This document shows, in pieces, positions 1-10,236 of a stretch of 64,000 nucleotides of DNA (the stretch's first letter is position 1; the number at the start of each line of letters is the position of its first letter). The translations under genes were made by a program, and so were the position numbers. The notes beneath the pieces are model-generated. The model was not told the DNA's origin and made no database searches. It saw nothing but the letters and a program-made list of their open reading frames with translations. The stretch is from positions 218,383 to 282,382 of the forward strand of contig NZ_FORH01000008.1 of the NCBI RefSeq assembly GCF_900113955.1, in the 5' to 3' direction. The DNA is from Celeribacter neptunius. Lineage in GTDB: Bacteria; Pseudomonadota; Alphaproteobacteria; Rhodobacterales; Rhodobacteraceae.

Positions 1-876
1 CGGCGGATCGGCACGATCTTTCAGGACGCGCGGCTGTTTCCGCATCTCACCGTGAAGAAGAACCTCGATTTCGGTCGCCGGTTCGCCCGCCGGAGCGTGT
101 CGGAGCGCGAGGTGGCGCAGATGGTCGAGATGCTCGGCATCGGTGCGCTGCTCGACCGCCGGCCCGATGGTCTGTCGGGCGGGGAACAGCAACGTGTCGC
201 CATCGGTCGGGCACTCTTGTCCGGGGCGGAGTTGATTCTCGCCGACGAGCCGCTGGCGGCGCTGGATGAGGCGCGCAAGGCGGAGATCCTGCCCTATTTC
301 GAGCGCTTACGCGACGAATTGTCCGTGCCGATGCTCTATGTCAGTCACAGCCCCGCCGAGGTGGCACGGCTCGCGACCACGGTGATCGCGCTGGAGCGTG
401 GCAAGGTGATCGCGCAGGGACCCGCCACCGAGATCCTCAGCGATCCGGATGTGCTGCCGGTGGGGGCCGCGGGCGCCGGGGCGCTGATCCTTGCGACGCT
501 CAAGATGCATCACCCGGACGGGGTGAGCGAGCTCAGCGCCGGTGGCGCGCCGCTGTTCCTGCCGCAGGTCGAGGCGGTGCCCGGGGCCGAGCTGCGCCTG
601 CGCATTGCGGCGCATGAGGTGATTTTGTCACCCAGGCGTCCCGAGGGCCTTTCGGCACTCAATATCCTCTCCGGCACGATCGCCGAGCTGCGCGAGGAAC
701 CGGGCACCGGCGTGCTGGTGGTGTTGGACACCCCGGCCGGGCGGATCCTGTCCCAGATCACCCGCCGTTCCGCCACGGCCCTGGCCCTGCGCGAGGGCAT
801 GCCCTGTCATGCGGTGATCAAGACATTGTCGATTGCCCGCGAGAATTACGGCGGGGGAAACCCTCGCGGAGTTTGA
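1..876 (+). CDS. modC: Molybdate ABC transporter ATP-binding protein ModC (5' truncated by window edge)
   Basis: The reading frame is open from the first base, so the Walker A part lies outside the window. About 291 residues are visible. They show the Q-loop (TIFQDARLFPHLTV), the signature LSGGEQQRVAIGRAL, Walker B LILADEPLAALD and the H-loop region YVSHSP. The last third, about 140 residues, fits a TOBE/molybdate-binding domain, as in ModC rather than a generic importer ATPase. ModC powers molybdate uptake with ModA and ModB, which should lie upstream. The TGA stop (874-876) falls inside the first unit of a 14-bp tandem repeat. Confidence that it is an ABC ATPase is very high; the molybdate assignment rests on the C-terminal domain and the LFPHLTV-type Q-loop. 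Confidence 0.88.
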   Translation, partial: RRIGTIFQDARLFPHLTVKKNLDFGRRFARRSVSEREVAQMVEMLGIGALLDRRPDGLSGGEQQRVAIGRALLSGAELILADEPLAALDEARKAEILPYFERLRDELSVPMLYVSHSPAEVARLATTVIALERGKVIAQGPATEILSDPDVLPVGAAGAGALILATLKMHHPDGVSELSAGGAPLFLPQVEAVPGAELRLRIAAHEVILSPRRPEGLSALNILSGTIAELREEPGTGVLVVLDTPAGRILSQITRRSATALALREGMPCHAVIKTLSIARENYGGGNPRGV

Positions 877-950
877 GGCCCACTCTTTGCGACCCACTCC
901 TTGCGGCCCAGTCTTCGAGGAGCAGCCTTTGAGGCCCAGTCTTTGAGGTC
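874..950. repeat. 14-bp imperfect tandem repeat, five full units plus a partial unit
   Basis: Five consecutive 14-base units start at 874, 888, 902, 916 and 930, followed by a half unit at 944. The consensus is close to TGAGGCCCAGTCTT; units 1, 3 and 5 differ from one another at only one to three positions, while units 2 and 4 have drifted. The first unit contains the modC stop codon. The array lies between modC and the efflux operon. Confidence 0.75.
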
Positions 951-1057
951 GGTCAAAGTGCCGTAAGAGGCGTTAGGATAGAGAATTTTCAGAAGTCGCA
1001 AGAAAAGCTATACTTGCGTATGCCGGAAAAAACGTTACACATGCAAGAAATTGAATA

Positions 1058-1073
1058 TTAGGCGGATGCCTAA
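1058..1073. promoter_or_regulatory. Inverted repeat TTAGGC-N4-GCCTAA upstream of the RND efflux operon
   Basis: A perfect 6-bp inverted repeat with a 4-bp spacer (TTAGGCGGATGCCTAA) lies 18 bases before the adaptor start codon. The stretch just upstream (about 975-1056) is AT-rich, unlike the surrounding DNA, as expected of a promoter. The repeat could be an operator for a local regulator or a small leader hairpin. No regulator gene sits next to it, so the binding protein is unknown. Confidence 0.35.
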
Positions 1074-1091
1074 TCACAGACAGAGGTCCAC

Positions 1092-2078
1092 ATGCACCGC
1101 ACGCTTTTGCTTTCGATGATGCTCCTGCCCGGGTCGCTCCTGGTCGGCGCGCCCGCCTTTTCTGACACGATGACGATCACGCCCACGGTGGTGACCGAAT
1201 GGAAACCGATCTATGCCGAGGTGGAGACCCGCGATCAGGTTCCCTCGCGGGCCCGGATCGGCGGCACCATTACGGCGCTTGATGTCACCGAGGGCGATAT
1301 GGTCGAGGCCGGCCAGCGCGTGGCGCTGATCGAGGACACCAAGCTCTTGTTCCAGATCGAGGGGATCGATGCCCAGCTCGACGCCTATGGCTCGCAGTTG
1401 GTGAAGGCGCAGGACGATCTGACGCGTGGCGAATCTCTGGCCGAGCGCGGAGTGATTTCGAGCGCCAGCCTGCAGGCGCTGCAAACCAATGTGACCGTGC
1501 TCGAAGGCCAGATCACCTCGCTCCAGTCCGAGCGCCAGGTGGTATCGCGGCAGATCGAGGAGGGCGAGGTGCTCGCCGCCGAGGCCGGGATGGTGCTCGA
1601 TGTGCCCGTCTCCAAGGGCGCGGTGATCATGGCCGGGGAACAGGTGGCGATGGTCGGGGCCGGTGGCACCTATCTGCGTCTGGGCGTCTCCGAACGCTAT
1701 GCCGACAATCTCAATGAGGGCGACACGATCGAGATCTCCGAAGGCGCCGGTGTCATCGAGGGCCGGCTCGCGAAGATCTACCCGTTGATCCAGAGCGGCC
1801 GGGTCGAGGCCGATGTCGAAGTCGAGGGGCTGAGCTCGCGCTTCGTCGGCCGCCGGGTGCAGGTGCGCCTGCCGGTCGGGACCTATGAGGCGCTGATGGT
1901 GCCGCAATCCGCGCTGACCCAGTCGGGCGGTCTGGACTTTCTGATGGTCGAGGCCGATGGCCACACCACCGAACATGTGGTGGTGCCGGGCAATACGCGC
2001 CTCGTCGACGGCATCCCCTATGTTGAAATCCTGAGCGGGCTCGAAGCCGGCGATGTGGTGGTGACCTCCCATGAATAA
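1092..2078 (+). CDS. RND efflux periplasmic adaptor (membrane fusion protein, HlyD/AcrA-like)
   Basis: A 328-residue protein with a Sec signal peptide (MHRTLLLSMMLLPGSLLVG, cleavage near APAFS-DT). After it come a biotinyl-lipoyl-like half motif (RIGGTITALDVTEGDMVEAGQRV), an alpha-helical hairpin with heptad-like Leu spacing (residues about 90-155), the returning lipoyl half (EGEVLAAEAGMVLDVPVSKG) and a beta-barrel domain. This order is typical of RND adaptors, which bridge the inner-membrane pump to an outer-membrane channel. Its last 8 bases overlap the start of the permease gene, so the two are translationally coupled. No outer-membrane factor gene is adjacent, so a TolC-type channel must come from elsewhere. 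The substrate cannot be told. Confidence 0.88.
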   Translation: MHRTLLLSMMLLPGSLLVGAPAFSDTMTITPTVVTEWKPIYAEVETRDQVPSRARIGGTITALDVTEGDMVEAGQRVALIEDTKLLFQIEGIDAQLDAYGSQLVKAQDDLTRGESLAERGVISSASLQALQTNVTVLEGQITSLQSERQVVSRQIEEGEVLAAEAGMVLDVPVSKGAVIMAGEQVAMVGAGGTYLRLGVSERYADNLNEGDTIEISEGAGVIEGRLAKIYPLIQSGRVEADVEVEGLSSRFVGRRVQVRLPVGTYEALMVPQSALTQSGGLDFLMVEADGHTTEHVVVPGNTRLVDGIPYVEILSGLEAGDVVVTSHE

Positions 2079-5000
2079 TCCGCACGGACCGACGGGTGCG
2101 CTCGGCATTGCCGGGCGTCTGACCCGCGCTTTCATCCTTTCCCCTCTCACCCCGCTGTTCCTGCTGGCGGCTCTGGCCGTGGGGCTCATCGCCCTTGGTG
2201 CCCTGCCGCGCGAAGAGGAGCCGCAAATCTCCGTGCCGTTGGTCGACATCCATGTCAGCACCGCCGGTCTCAAGGCCCAGGACGCGGTCAAGCTGGTGAC
2301 CGAACCACTGGAGACCATCGTCAAGGGCATCGATCAGGTCGAACATGTCTATTCCGACAGTCGCGACGACCATGTCATGGTCACCGCGCGGTTTGACGTG
2401 GGCGTGCCCTCCGAGACCGCCATCGTGCGGGTGCGCGACAAGATCCTCGCCAATCTCGACCGGCTGCCCGTGGGCATTCCCGAACCGCTGGTGGTCGGGC
2501 GCGGCATCAATGACGTGGCGATCGTGGCGCTGACCTTCACCCCCGCCGAGGGCAACACGGAAATGACCTCGGCCGATCTCACCCGGGTGGTGAAAGAGGT
2601 CGAGGTGCGTCTGGCCCGGATCGAGAACGTCGGCCTGACCTATGTCATCGGCGGCTCGGAAGAGGCGCTTCGGATCGCACCGGACCCGGAAAAACTGGCG
2701 CTTTACGGCATCACCCTGCAACAGTTGGCCGGCAAGGTCCAAGGCGCGAATTCTGCGGCGCCCACCGGGTTGGTGCGCGATGGTGGCGAGCAGATCGGCC
2801 TGATCGTCGGCAAGACGCTGACCACGCCGGAAGAAATCGGCAATCTCGAACTGACCGCGCGTGACGGGCGCACCGTCTATCTGCGCGACGTCGCCGATGT
2901 CGCCTTTGTTTCCGATCTCGATGAGCATCACGTGGCGAACCTGACCCGCGCCGGGGCGGACGCCGGCCATGGGGCCGCTGCGGAGGTTGACCTCACCGCG
3001 CCGGTGATCCGCCGTCCGGCGGTGACGCTGGCGATTGCCAAACGGGCCGGCGCCAACGCGGTGGTCGTGGCCGAAGAGGTGCTGCACCGGGTCGAGACCA
3101 TGCAGGGCGAGATCATTCCCGACAGCGTTTCCGTCGAAGTCACCCGTGACTATGGCGAGACGGCGAATGAGAAAGCCAACGAGCTGTTGTTCCACCTGGC
3201 GCTTGCCACCGTGTCGATCATCGTGCTCGTGCTCTTTGCCATTGGCTGGCGCGAGGCCATCGTGGTCGCCATCGTCATCCCGGTGACCATCCTGCTGACG
3301 CTGTTCGCCTCTTACATGATGGGCTACACGCTCAACCGGGTGTCGCTCTTTGCGCTGATCTTCTCGATCGGGATTCTGGTCGATGATGCCATCGTGGTGA
3401 TCGAGAACATCGCCCGGCACTGGGGGCTCAAACGCCCGGGACAGAACCGTTTCGGGGCTGCCATCGCGGCCGTGGCCGAGGTCGGCAACCCGACCATCGT
3501 GGCCACGCTCACCGTCGTGGTGGCGCTGCTGCCGATGCTGTTTGTCTCCGGTCTGATGGGGCCCTATATGTCGCCGATCCCGGCGAATGCCTCGGCGGCG
3601 ATGATCTTTTCCTTCTTCGTGGCGGTGATGATTACGCCCTGGCTGATGCTGAAGATCGCCGGGCGTGCCGAGCTGCACCACGATGATGAGGAAGGCACCC
3701 CGGGCGGCAAGCTCGGCAAGCTCTACACGAAGATCGCGGCGCCGATCCTGCGCTCGAAAGGTGTGGCCTGGATCTTCCTCTTGGCGGTGATCGTGCTGTC
3801 CTTCGGCTCGCTGGGCGCGCTCTACACCAAGGACGTGACGGTCAAGCTTCTGCCGTTCGACAACAAATCCGAGCTGGCGATCATGCTCGACCTGCCCGAG
3901 GGCTCGTCGGTCGAGGCCACGGACGCCATCGCCCAGGAGGCCGGACGGCTGGCCATGACCATGCCGGAGGTGGTGTCGGCGCAGACCCATGCGGGCACCG
4001 CTGCGGCTTTCAACTTCAACGGATTGGTGCGGCATTACTACCTGCGCGAAAACCCGGAAATGGGGGAGGTGCAACTCAAGCTCCTGCCCAAGGGCGAGCG
4101 CGATCGTACCTCGCATGAGATCGCGCTTGAGCTGCGCGAGCGCCTGCTCGAAGGCATCTCTGTGCCGCCGGGCACTGCGATGAAAGTGGTCGAACCGCCG
4201 CCCGGACCGCCGGTGATCTCGACGCTTCTGGCCGAGATCTACGGGCCGGATGGCGAGACCCGCCGCGCGGTTGCCGAGAAGGTGCGCGAGGCCTTCGAGA
4301 GCGTCGATTTCATCGTCGATACCGATGACAACTACGGTGTGCAGGCGCGTCGCCTGCGGGCGGAGATGAAGCCTTCGGATCTGAACTTCTACAATGTTCA
4401 GGAGGCCGATGCCGCCCAGACGCTGCAGCTTTTGAACAGCTACAGCACGGTGGGCTATTCGCATCGCGGCGAAGGCCGTCGTCCGATCCCGATCGTCATC
4501 GGTCGTGACAAGTCCGACCGGGTGATGGACGCTGCCGCGCTGTCGACGCCGGTGCCGGCCAATGCCCTGCCGGGCGGCCGCGGCGTGGTCGAGCTGGGCG
4601 ATGTGGTGCAGATCACCGAGGAGAAGACCTCTTTCCCGATCTTCCGTCACAACGGCTATGACGCGGTGATGGTTCAGGGCGAGCTGGCCGGGGCCTATGA
4701 GGCGCCGCTCTACGGTATGATCGCCGTGGGGGACAAGCTCGACGAGATGGATTGGCCGGAGGGCATGAAGCCGGAAATCTCGCTGCATGGTCAGCCGACC
4801 GACACCGCAACGCCGACGCTGTTGTGGGATGGTGAATGGGAAGTCACCTGGGTCACCTTCCGCGACATGGGGGCGGCCTTCGGTGTGGCGCTTCTGGGGA
4901 TCTATATCCTCGTGGTGGCCCAGTTCGGCTCTTTCCGCCTGCCGCTGGTGATCCTGACGCCGGTGCCGCTGACCTTCCTGGGCATCATGATCGGGCATTG

Positions 5001-5328
5001 GCTGTTCAATGCGCCATTCTCGGCGCCGTCGATGATCGGGTTCATCGCGCTGGCCGGGATCATCGTGCGGAACTCGATTCTCTTGGTCGATTTCATCCGC
5101 AATGCCGATGACGAGGGCAAGGTGACGGTGGAGATCCTGTTGGAGGCGGGCGCGACCCGGTTCAAACCGATCCTGCTGACCGCGATTGCGGCGATGATCG
5201 GCGCGGCGGTGATCCTTGCCGACCCGATCTTTCAGGGTCTGGCGCTGTCCTTGTTCTTCGGGCTCCTGTCCTCGACCGCGCTGACGGTTCTGGTGATCCC
5301 GGCGATCTACCGCATTTTCAAGATGTGA
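2071..5328 (+). CDS. RND family efflux permease (AcrB-type)
   Basis: A 1085-residue inner-membrane pump, a normal length for the family. Residues about 25-50 form TM1 (LFLLAALAVGLIALGALP) and are followed by the porter start (REEEPQISVPLVDI). The TM4 proton-relay pair is present in GILVDDAIVVIENIARHW. A second transmembrane block lies near the C-terminus (DMGAAFGVALLGIYILVV through FFGLLSSTALTVLVIPAIY). The LPREEEPQ sequence after TM1 is common in a proteobacterial AcrB/MdtC-like subgroup. It overlaps the adaptor gene by 8 bp and ends just before a strong terminator. Function is proton-driven export; drug, lipid or metal substrates cannot be separated by eye. Confidence 0.93.
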   Translation: MNNPHGPTGALGIAGRLTRAFILSPLTPLFLLAALAVGLIALGALPREEEPQISVPLVDIHVSTAGLKAQDAVKLVTEPLETIVKGIDQVEHVYSDSRDDHVMVTARFDVGVPSETAIVRVRDKILANLDRLPVGIPEPLVVGRGINDVAIVALTFTPAEGNTEMTSADLTRVVKEVEVRLARIENVGLTYVIGGSEEALRIAPDPEKLALYGITLQQLAGKVQGANSAAPTGLVRDGGEQIGLIVGKTLTTPEEIGNLELTARDGRTVYLRDVADVAFVSDLDEHHVANLTRAGADAGHGAAAEVDLTAPVIRRPAVTLAIAKRAGANAVVVAEEVLHRVETMQGEIIPDSVSVEVTRDYGETANEKANELLFHLALATVSIIVLVLFAIGWREAIVVAIVIPVTILLTLFASYMMGYTLNRVSLFALIFSIGILVDDAIVVIENIARHWGLKRPGQNRFGAAIAAVAEVGNPTIVATLTVVVALLPMLFVSGLMGPYMSPIPANASAAMIFSFFVAVMITPWLMLKIAGRAELHHDDEEGTPGGKLGKLYTKIAAPILRSKGVAWIFLLAVIVLSFGSLGALYTKDVTVKLLPFDNKSELAIMLDLPEGSSVEATDAIAQEAGRLAMTMPEVVSAQTHAGTAAAFNFNGLVRHYYLRENPEMGEVQLKLLPKGERDRTSHEIALELRERLLEGISVPPGTAMKVVEPPPGPPVISTLLAEIYGPDGETRRAVAEKVREAFESVDFIVDTDDNYGVQARRLRAEMKPSDLNFYNVQEADAAQTLQLLNSYSTVGYSHRGEGRRPIPIVIGRDKSDRVMDAAALSTPVPANALPGGRGVVELGDVVQITEEKTSFPIFRHNGYDAVMVQGELAGAYEAPLYGMIAVGDKLDEMDWPEGMKPEISLHGQPTDTATPTLLWDGEWEVTWVTFRDMGAAFGVALLGIYILVVAQFGSFRLPLVILTPVPLTFLGIMIGHWLFNAPFSAPSMIGFIALAGIIVRNSILLVDFIRNADDEGKVTVEILLEAGATRFKPILLTAIAAMIGAAVILADPIFQGLALSLFFGLLSSTALTVLVIPAIYRIFKM

Positions 5329-5351
5329 GCCGATCGCTACCTGAAAACGCG

Positions 5352-5380
5352 AAAGGGGAGCGCATGGCGCTCCCCTTTTT
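5352..5380. terminator. Bidirectional intrinsic terminator between the RND permease and the chemoreceptor
   Basis: A 12-bp perfect stem (5352-5363 with 5367-5378) encloses a 3-nt loop. It has an A-run on the left and a T-run on the right, so it can stop both the plus-strand efflux operon and the convergent minus-strand chemoreceptor gene. Confidence 0.85.
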
Positions 5381-5408
5381 CATGATGAGATCCGGATCGG
5401 ATGCGGCC

Positions 5409-7499
5409 TCAGGCGCTGCGGGCCAGGGCCGTCGGCGCGGTTGCGCTTTCGATCGCCCGGGCCGAGGCCGAGCCCTGTTCGAGCGAGAAGAACTCGAGAT
5501 CGTGTTCCATGTTGGTGATGGAGCCGCGCAGGGTCACCGTGGCGGCATTGGTTTCTTCCGACATGGCGGCGTTTTGCTGGGTGGTCTGATCGAGCTGGTT
5601 CATCGCCGAGCTCAATTGCGCCAGACCGGTGGCCTGTTCCGTGGTCGAGGTCGCGACCTGGGCGATGCCCTCATGGATATGTTCGGCCACATCGCGAATG
5701 CGCGCCAGCGCCGAGCCGGCTTCGCGCACGAGGCTGACCCCGCCCGCGACCTGCTGGCTTGACGTGTCGATCAGCGTCGCGATCTCGCGGGCCGCATCCG
5801 AGGAGCGCTGGGCCAGGGCCCGGACCTCGGACGCGACGACGGCAAAGCCGCGCCCCGCTTCGCCGGCCCGCGCCGCCTCGACCCCGGCATTGAGCGCCAG
5901 AAGATTGGTCTGGAAGGCGATATCGTCGATCACCGAAGTGATCGAAGCGACCTGTTTCGAGGAGCTTTCGATTTCATCCATGGCGCTGATCGCGCGCACC
6001 ACCACCTCATCGGCCTGCATCGTGTGCGACCGCGCTTCGCCGGACTGGGCCTGTACATGGGTGGCCGTATCGGCGACGCCCTTGACCGAGGCCAGAAGCT
6101 CATCCAATGCCGCGGCGCTTTCCTCGAGCGTGGCGGCCTGATGTTCCGTGCGTCTCGCCAGATCATCGGTGGCCTGTTCGATGGCCTCGGATTCGCTCTT
6201 GAGGATCAGGGCCCCGTCGGTGATCCCGCCGACAATGTCGCGCAGTTTCAGGACGGTGGTATTGAAGCTCTGGCGAATGGCGTCGAATTCGCCCAAATTC
6301 CTGTTGAGCTGGATCGAGAGGTCGCCCCCCGAGAGCGCCCCAAGCCCGGTCATCAACGTGTCGACCGTCTGGCGGTAGACCGTGGTGTCGACCGCGAATT
6401 TGACGATCTTGACCACCTCGCCGGCGGCGTTCTTGATCGGGTTGTAGCTGGCGCGGATGCTGACACGTTTGCCGCCCTTGCCGATCCGTTCATATTCGTC
6501 GCTCAATGCTTCGCCGGTCCGCAGGCGCTGCCAGAAATCCGCGTATTCCCGGGATTGCGCGAGCGCGGGGTCGACGAATATGCGGTGATGCTTGCCGAGA
6601 ATCTCGGCTTCGCTATAGCCGAGAATGTCGCAGAAATTGCGGTTGGCCCTGAGCACCGTGCCATCGGGGGCGAATTCGATCACGCCCTGGACTTTCTGAA
6701 TCGCATCGAGCTGGCCGCGGGCATCGGCCTCGAGATTCTTGGCATCGGTGATGTCGAAGGCATATTTGACGACCTTGAAGGGCCGGCCCTCGGGATCGAT
6801 CAGGGTTTCATAGGTGGCCTCGAGCCAGATCGTGTCACCGTTCTTGGCGGTGCGCCGTACCTGCCCCTTTTCGGAAGAGCCCTTTTTCAACCGGGCCCAG
6901 AGATCTCGGTACTCCTGCGTTTCGGCCAGGTCCTTCGGCATGAATATCCGGTGGTGCTTGCCGCGGATCTCCTCGAGCGTATAGCCGGTGGCCTTCAGGA
7001 ACAGATCATTGGCATGCAGGATCTGACCGTCGAGGTCGAATTCGATAAAGGCCATCGAACGGCGGATGGCATCCTCTTTCGAGCGATTGTCGCGTCGTTT
7101 CAGATGCATACGCGAGATTTCCCGGCCGATGATATAGATCGCCGTGACCTTGCCTTCCTTATCCTTGAACGGGCTGTAGGTGGCGCTGAACCAAAACTCT
7201 TCACCGGCCTTGTTCAGCCGCGGCACGATCCCCTTGCGGGTCTCGCCGGCGAGAATGCGTCCCCAATGCGCGCGGGCTTCCGCATGGTCTTTCGGGCGGA
7301 TGAAAAAGGTATAATCCTTCCCCAGAACCTCCTCGGATCCATATCCGGTCACCTCACAGAACAGATCGTTGACCGTGACAATCTTGCCCTCGGGGTCACA
7401 GGTGAGGATGAGATGCGTGTCCTCGAGCACCTGTTCGAGGGGCGAGGCAGGGCTGCGTTTGTCGGCAGATGCACGAGATTTGAAGAGCTTAGAAAACAT
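5409..7499 (-). CDS. Soluble methyl-accepting chemotaxis protein with three PAS domains
   Basis: A 696-residue protein with no signal peptide or transmembrane segment. Three PAS domains (about residues 28-130, 145-253 and 265-375) share PAS core features: N-x-x-F followed by TGY/LGY, and a PAC-like tail ([25 protein letters not shown]). A short HAMP-like stretch (380-425) and the MCP signalling domain follow. The signalling hairpin tip is visible as [20 protein letters not shown] and [18 protein letters not shown]. It probably senses redox, oxygen or energy state in the cytoplasm and passes the signal to CheW/CheA; the PAS ligand is unknown. No che genes are in the window, so it is an orphan receptor, like many in Rhodobacterales. 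Confidence 0.92.
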   Translation of the reverse strand: MFSKLFKSRASADKRSPASPLEQVLEDTHLILTCDPEGKIVTVNDLFCEVTGYGSEEVLGKDYTFFIRPKDHAEARAHWGRILAGETRKGIVPRLNKAGEEFWFSATYSPFKDKEGKVTAIYIIGREISRMHLKRRDNRSKEDAIRRSMAFIEFDLDGQILHANDLFLKATGYTLEEIRGKHHRIFMPKDLAETQEYRDLWARLKKGSSEKGQVRRTAKNGDTIWLEATYETLIDPEGRPFKVVKYAFDITDAKNLEADARGQLDAIQKVQGVIEFAPDGTVLRANRNFCDILGYSEAEILGKHHRIFVDPALAQSREYADFWQRLRTGEALSDEYERIGKGGKRVSIRASYNPIKNAAGEVVKIVKFAVDTTVYRQTVDTLMTGLGALSGGDLSIQLNRNLGEFDAIRQSFNTTVLKLRDIVGGITDGALILKSESEAIEQATDDLARRTEHQAATLEESAAALDELLASVKGVADTATHVQAQSGEARSHTMQADEVVVRAISAMDEIESSSKQVASITSVIDDIAFQTNLLALNAGVEAARAGEAGRGFAVVASEVRALAQRSSDAAREIATLIDTSSQQVAGGVSLVREAGSALARIRDVAEHIHEGIAQVATSTTEQATGLAQLSSAMNQLDQTTQQNAAMSEETNAATVTLRGSITNMEHDLEFFSLEQGSASARAIESATAPTALARSA

Positions 7500-7573
7500 C
7501 CGGGACTGGTCCTGTAAAGCGAAAGTCCGGAAGAGTGTAAGGGGCGCGCCTTACCGATTGGTTTATTGGCTGC

Positions 7574-7603
7574 GAAAACGAAAAGGGCGCCCTGAGGCGC
7601 CCT
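7574..7603 (-). terminator. Intrinsic terminator of the isocitrate dehydrogenase gene
   Basis: Read on the minus strand, an 8-bp perfect stem (7596-7603 with 7584-7591, 4-nt loop) is followed by a T-rich run (TTTTCGTTTTC). It lies about 25 bases past the stop codon of the upstream minus-strand gene. Confidence 0.8.
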
Positions 7604-7628
7604 GTCCATATTCTCGGATGTAAAGTTC

Positions 7629-9815
7629 TCAGCCGATGATGGCGTTCAGCGTCGCCGACGGGCGCATGATCGAGGCGATCTTGGCCGGGTCGGCGTGGTA
7701 GTAACCGCCCATATCGGCGGGATCACCTTCAGCCGCTTTCAGCTCTTCGAGGATCACGGCTTCCTTTTCGACCAGCTCTTTGGCGATCGGCGCGAAATGG
7801 GCGGCGAGATCGGTGTCATCACCCTGGGCGGCCAGTGCCTCGGCCCAGTAGCGGGCGAACCAGTAATGCGAGGAACGGTTGTCGTTCTGGCCGACCTTGC
7901 GCTCCGGCGACTTGTTCTCAAGAAGCAGCTTCTGGGTGGCAACCTCGACGGCGGCGCCCAGCACGGCGGCTTTCGGGCGCGATTTGGTGGCGAGGAAGTT
8001 GTAGCTTTCGCCCAGAGCGCAGAATTCGCCAAGGCTGTCCCAGCGCAGGTGGTTCTCTTCCTGAACCTGCTGCACGTGCTTGGGCGCGGAGCCACCGGCA
8101 CCGGTCTCGAACAACCCGCCGCCGTTCATCAGCTTGACGATGGAGAGCATCTTGGCCGAGGTGCCAAGCTCGAGGATCGGGAACAGGTCGGTGAGGTAGT
8201 CACGCAGGACGTTGCCGGTGATGGTCACGACGTTCTTGCCCTTGCGCATCTCTTCCCAGGAGAAACGGGTCGCCGCGCGCGGGTCCATGATCGGGATGTC
8301 CTTGCGGGCTTCCTTGAGGGCCGGGGCGACATATTTGATCAGCTCGGCGTCATGGGCACGGTTCTTGTCGAGCCAGAAGGCGCCGGTGCCTTCGACGTCG
8401 AACCGTTCGATGCCGGTTTTGATCCAGTCGAGGATCGGGGCTTTCTTGGCGGTGCAGCTCCGCCAGATGTCGCCGGCTTCCACCTCGTTCGACAGCAGAA
8501 CCTCGCCAGAGGCCAGCACGATGGAGACGGTGCCGTCGGCGGGCACTTCGAACGTGGTCGGGTGGGAGCCGTATTCCTCGGCTTTCTGCGCCATCAACCC
8601 GACGTTGGAGACGGCGCCACAGGTGGTGACGTCGAGCGTGCCGGTCTCTTTGAAATATTCCACGGTCTCGTCATAGACGCAGGCGTAGGAATTGTCCGGG
8701 ATGCAGCATTTGGTGTCGGCGGCCTTGCCATCCGGACCCCAGCCGATGCCACCGGCCTTGATCACGGCGGGCATGGAGGCGTCGATGATCACATCCGAGG
8801 GCACGTGCAGGTTGGTGATGCCGCGGTCCGAGTCGACCATGTACATGGCCGGTTTCGCGGCCAGCGCGGCCTTGAGATCGGCTTCCATCTCGGCATTGCC
8901 GGCGATGAGCTTTTCGAGCGCGCCGATGCCCGAATTCGGGTTGAAATCGAGCTTGTCGCCATGTTTGGCGAGGAAGTCTTCGAGATAGACGGAGACGAAA
9001 TGGCCGAAGATGATCGGGTCGGAGACCTTCATCATCGTGGCTTTCAGATGCACGGAGAACAGCACGCCCGGCTCCATGCTGGCGATCTCGGCCTTGATGT
9101 AGGCCCGCAGCGCCTTGGCGGAGAGGAAGGTCGCGTCGACGATCTCGCCTTCGAGATAGGAGAGCCCGTCTTTCAGAACCGTCTCGCTGCCGTCCTTGGC
9201 GGTGAAGACGATCTTGGCGGCGCCGGCCTGAGCGGCGGTCACGGTGGCGGCTTTCTCATTGGCGAAGAAATCATTGCCCGGCATGGCGGCGACGGTGGTC
9301 TTCGAGGTGGATTTCCACTCGCCCATGCGATGCGGATTGGCTTTCGCGTATTCTTTCACGGCCTTGGCGGAGCGACGATCCGAGTTGCCTTCGCGCAGCA
9401 CCGGGTTCACGGCGGAACCTTTGACGGTGTCGTATTTGGCGCGCACGGCTTTCTCTTCGTCGGTTTGCGGATCGGCGGGGTAGGCCGGGATCGGGTAGCC
9501 CTGGGACTGCAGTTCCTTGATCGCGGCTTCGAGCTGCGGCACCGACGCCGAGATGTTCGGCAGTTTGATCACGTTAGCGTCCGGGGTCTTCACCAGTTGG
9601 CCAAGCTCGGCGAGATCGTCGGAGACGCGCTGTTCTTCGGAGAGGAGATCCGGGAAGAGGGCCAGGATACGGCCGGCCAGCGAAATGTCGCGAGTCTCGA
9701 CATTGATGCCGGCAGCCTTGGAGAAGCTGTCGATGATCGGCAGGAGCGAGCCACGGGCGAGCTCGGGGGCTTCGTCCACGATGGTGTAGATAATGTCGGG
9801 TGTTTTGTCGGCCAT
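7629..9815 (-). CDS. icd: NADP-dependent isocitrate dehydrogenase, monomeric type
   Basis: A 728-residue protein matching the monomeric IDH family (usually about 735-745 residues), which is unrelated in length to the roughly 400-residue dimeric enzyme. Recognisable family stretches are the N-terminus ([13 protein letters not shown]), the substrate region [13 protein letters not shown], the [19 protein letters not shown] segment, and the C-terminal [18 protein letters not shown]. It converts isocitrate to 2-oxoglutarate and CO2 with NADP in the TCA cycle. The gene stands alone with its own terminator. The start ATG at 9815 has no competing in-frame start close by. Confidence 0.97.
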   Translation of the reverse strand: MADKTPDIIYTIVDEAPELARGSLLPIIDSFSKAAGINVETRDISLAGRILALFPDLLSEEQRVSDDLAELGQLVKTPDANVIKLPNISASVPQLEAAIKELQSQGYPIPAYPADPQTDEEKAVRAKYDTVKGSAVNPVLREGNSDRRSAKAVKEYAKANPHRMGEWKSTSKTTVAAMPGNDFFANEKAATVTAAQAGAAKIVFTAKDGSETVLKDGLSYLEGEIVDATFLSAKALRAYIKAEIASMEPGVLFSVHLKATMMKVSDPIIFGHFVSVYLEDFLAKHGDKLDFNPNSGIGALEKLIAGNAEMEADLKAALAAKPAMYMVDSDRGITNLHVPSDVIIDASMPAVIKAGGIGWGPDGKAADTKCCIPDNSYACVYDETVEYFKETGTLDVTTCGAVSNVGLMAQKAEEYGSHPTTFEVPADGTVSIVLASGEVLLSNEVEAGDIWRSCTAKKAPILDWIKTGIERFDVEGTGAFWLDKNRAHDAELIKYVAPALKEARKDIPIMDPRAATRFSWEEMRKGKNVVTITGNVLRDYLTDLFPILELGTSAKMLSIVKLMNGGGLFETGAGGSAPKHVQQVQEENHLRWDSLGEFCALGESYNFLATKSRPKAAVLGAAVEVATQKLLLENKSPERKVGQNDNRSSHYWFARYWAEALAAQGDDTDLAAHFAPIAKELVEKEAVILEELKAAEGDPADMGGYYHADPAKIASIMRPSATLNAIIG

Positions 9816-10236
9816 GGGGTCCTCCGGTTTAACGAATCCAGCTCAGGGTCGGACCCTGATTGGGTTGCATGTCAGGCTTGGCAAAGCGCGTAGCCCAGGC
9901 GGGCGCGCAAGTCAATGTGTGCCACTGTATACCGTGCTCTTTGGCGGCGCTTTGTCACTGTTGCCGCTACCAGAGACGGGGAGAGGGCGAAGGCCCCGAG
10001 GCGTCCAACGTGATCTGCGCAAGGCGAGGGGATTTTGAACCCTCCGGGGACAAGCGACTTGGTGCGATACGCGCCGTGGCCAGCCCGCCGGGACATCGTG
10101 AAAGGCGGGGTTATCGACCAAGCGGCAAAAGAAAATGATCAAAAACTAGGCGTCTGCGTATTTGATGAACGATTGCCGCAGCGCAAAAGCGCGAATCTGA
10201 TTGTCGCGGCGATTTCCGCGGCTCTAAATTCATCTC
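9816..10236. other. Divergent intergenic region (421 bp) between icd and the Anbu operon
   Basis: No convincing gene, tRNA or known structured RNA was found. The inner part stays GC-rich, while the 100 bases before the ATP-grasp start are more AT-rich (for example AAAAGAAAATGATCAAAAAC near 10128), which fits a promoter for the plus-strand operon. Several short frames exist but none has coding character or a ribosome-binding site. Confidence 0.5.

Noticed and set aside
1753..4998. Long minus-strand open frame (1081 codons) opposite the RND permease
   Set aside because: It is antisense to a permease with clear family motifs, is rich in His, Arg, Gln and Gly as expected from mirrored GC-rich codons, and has no family motif or ribosome-binding site.
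7695..9893. Plus-strand 732-codon frame opposite isocitrate dehydrogenase
   Set aside because: Mirror of a well-conserved gene; low-complexity His/Gly/Asp-rich translation.
9816..10236. Possible structured RNA upstream of the ATP-grasp gene
   Set aside because: GC-rich hairpins can be drawn, but no known riboswitch or tRNA consensus is present, so only an intergenic entry is given.
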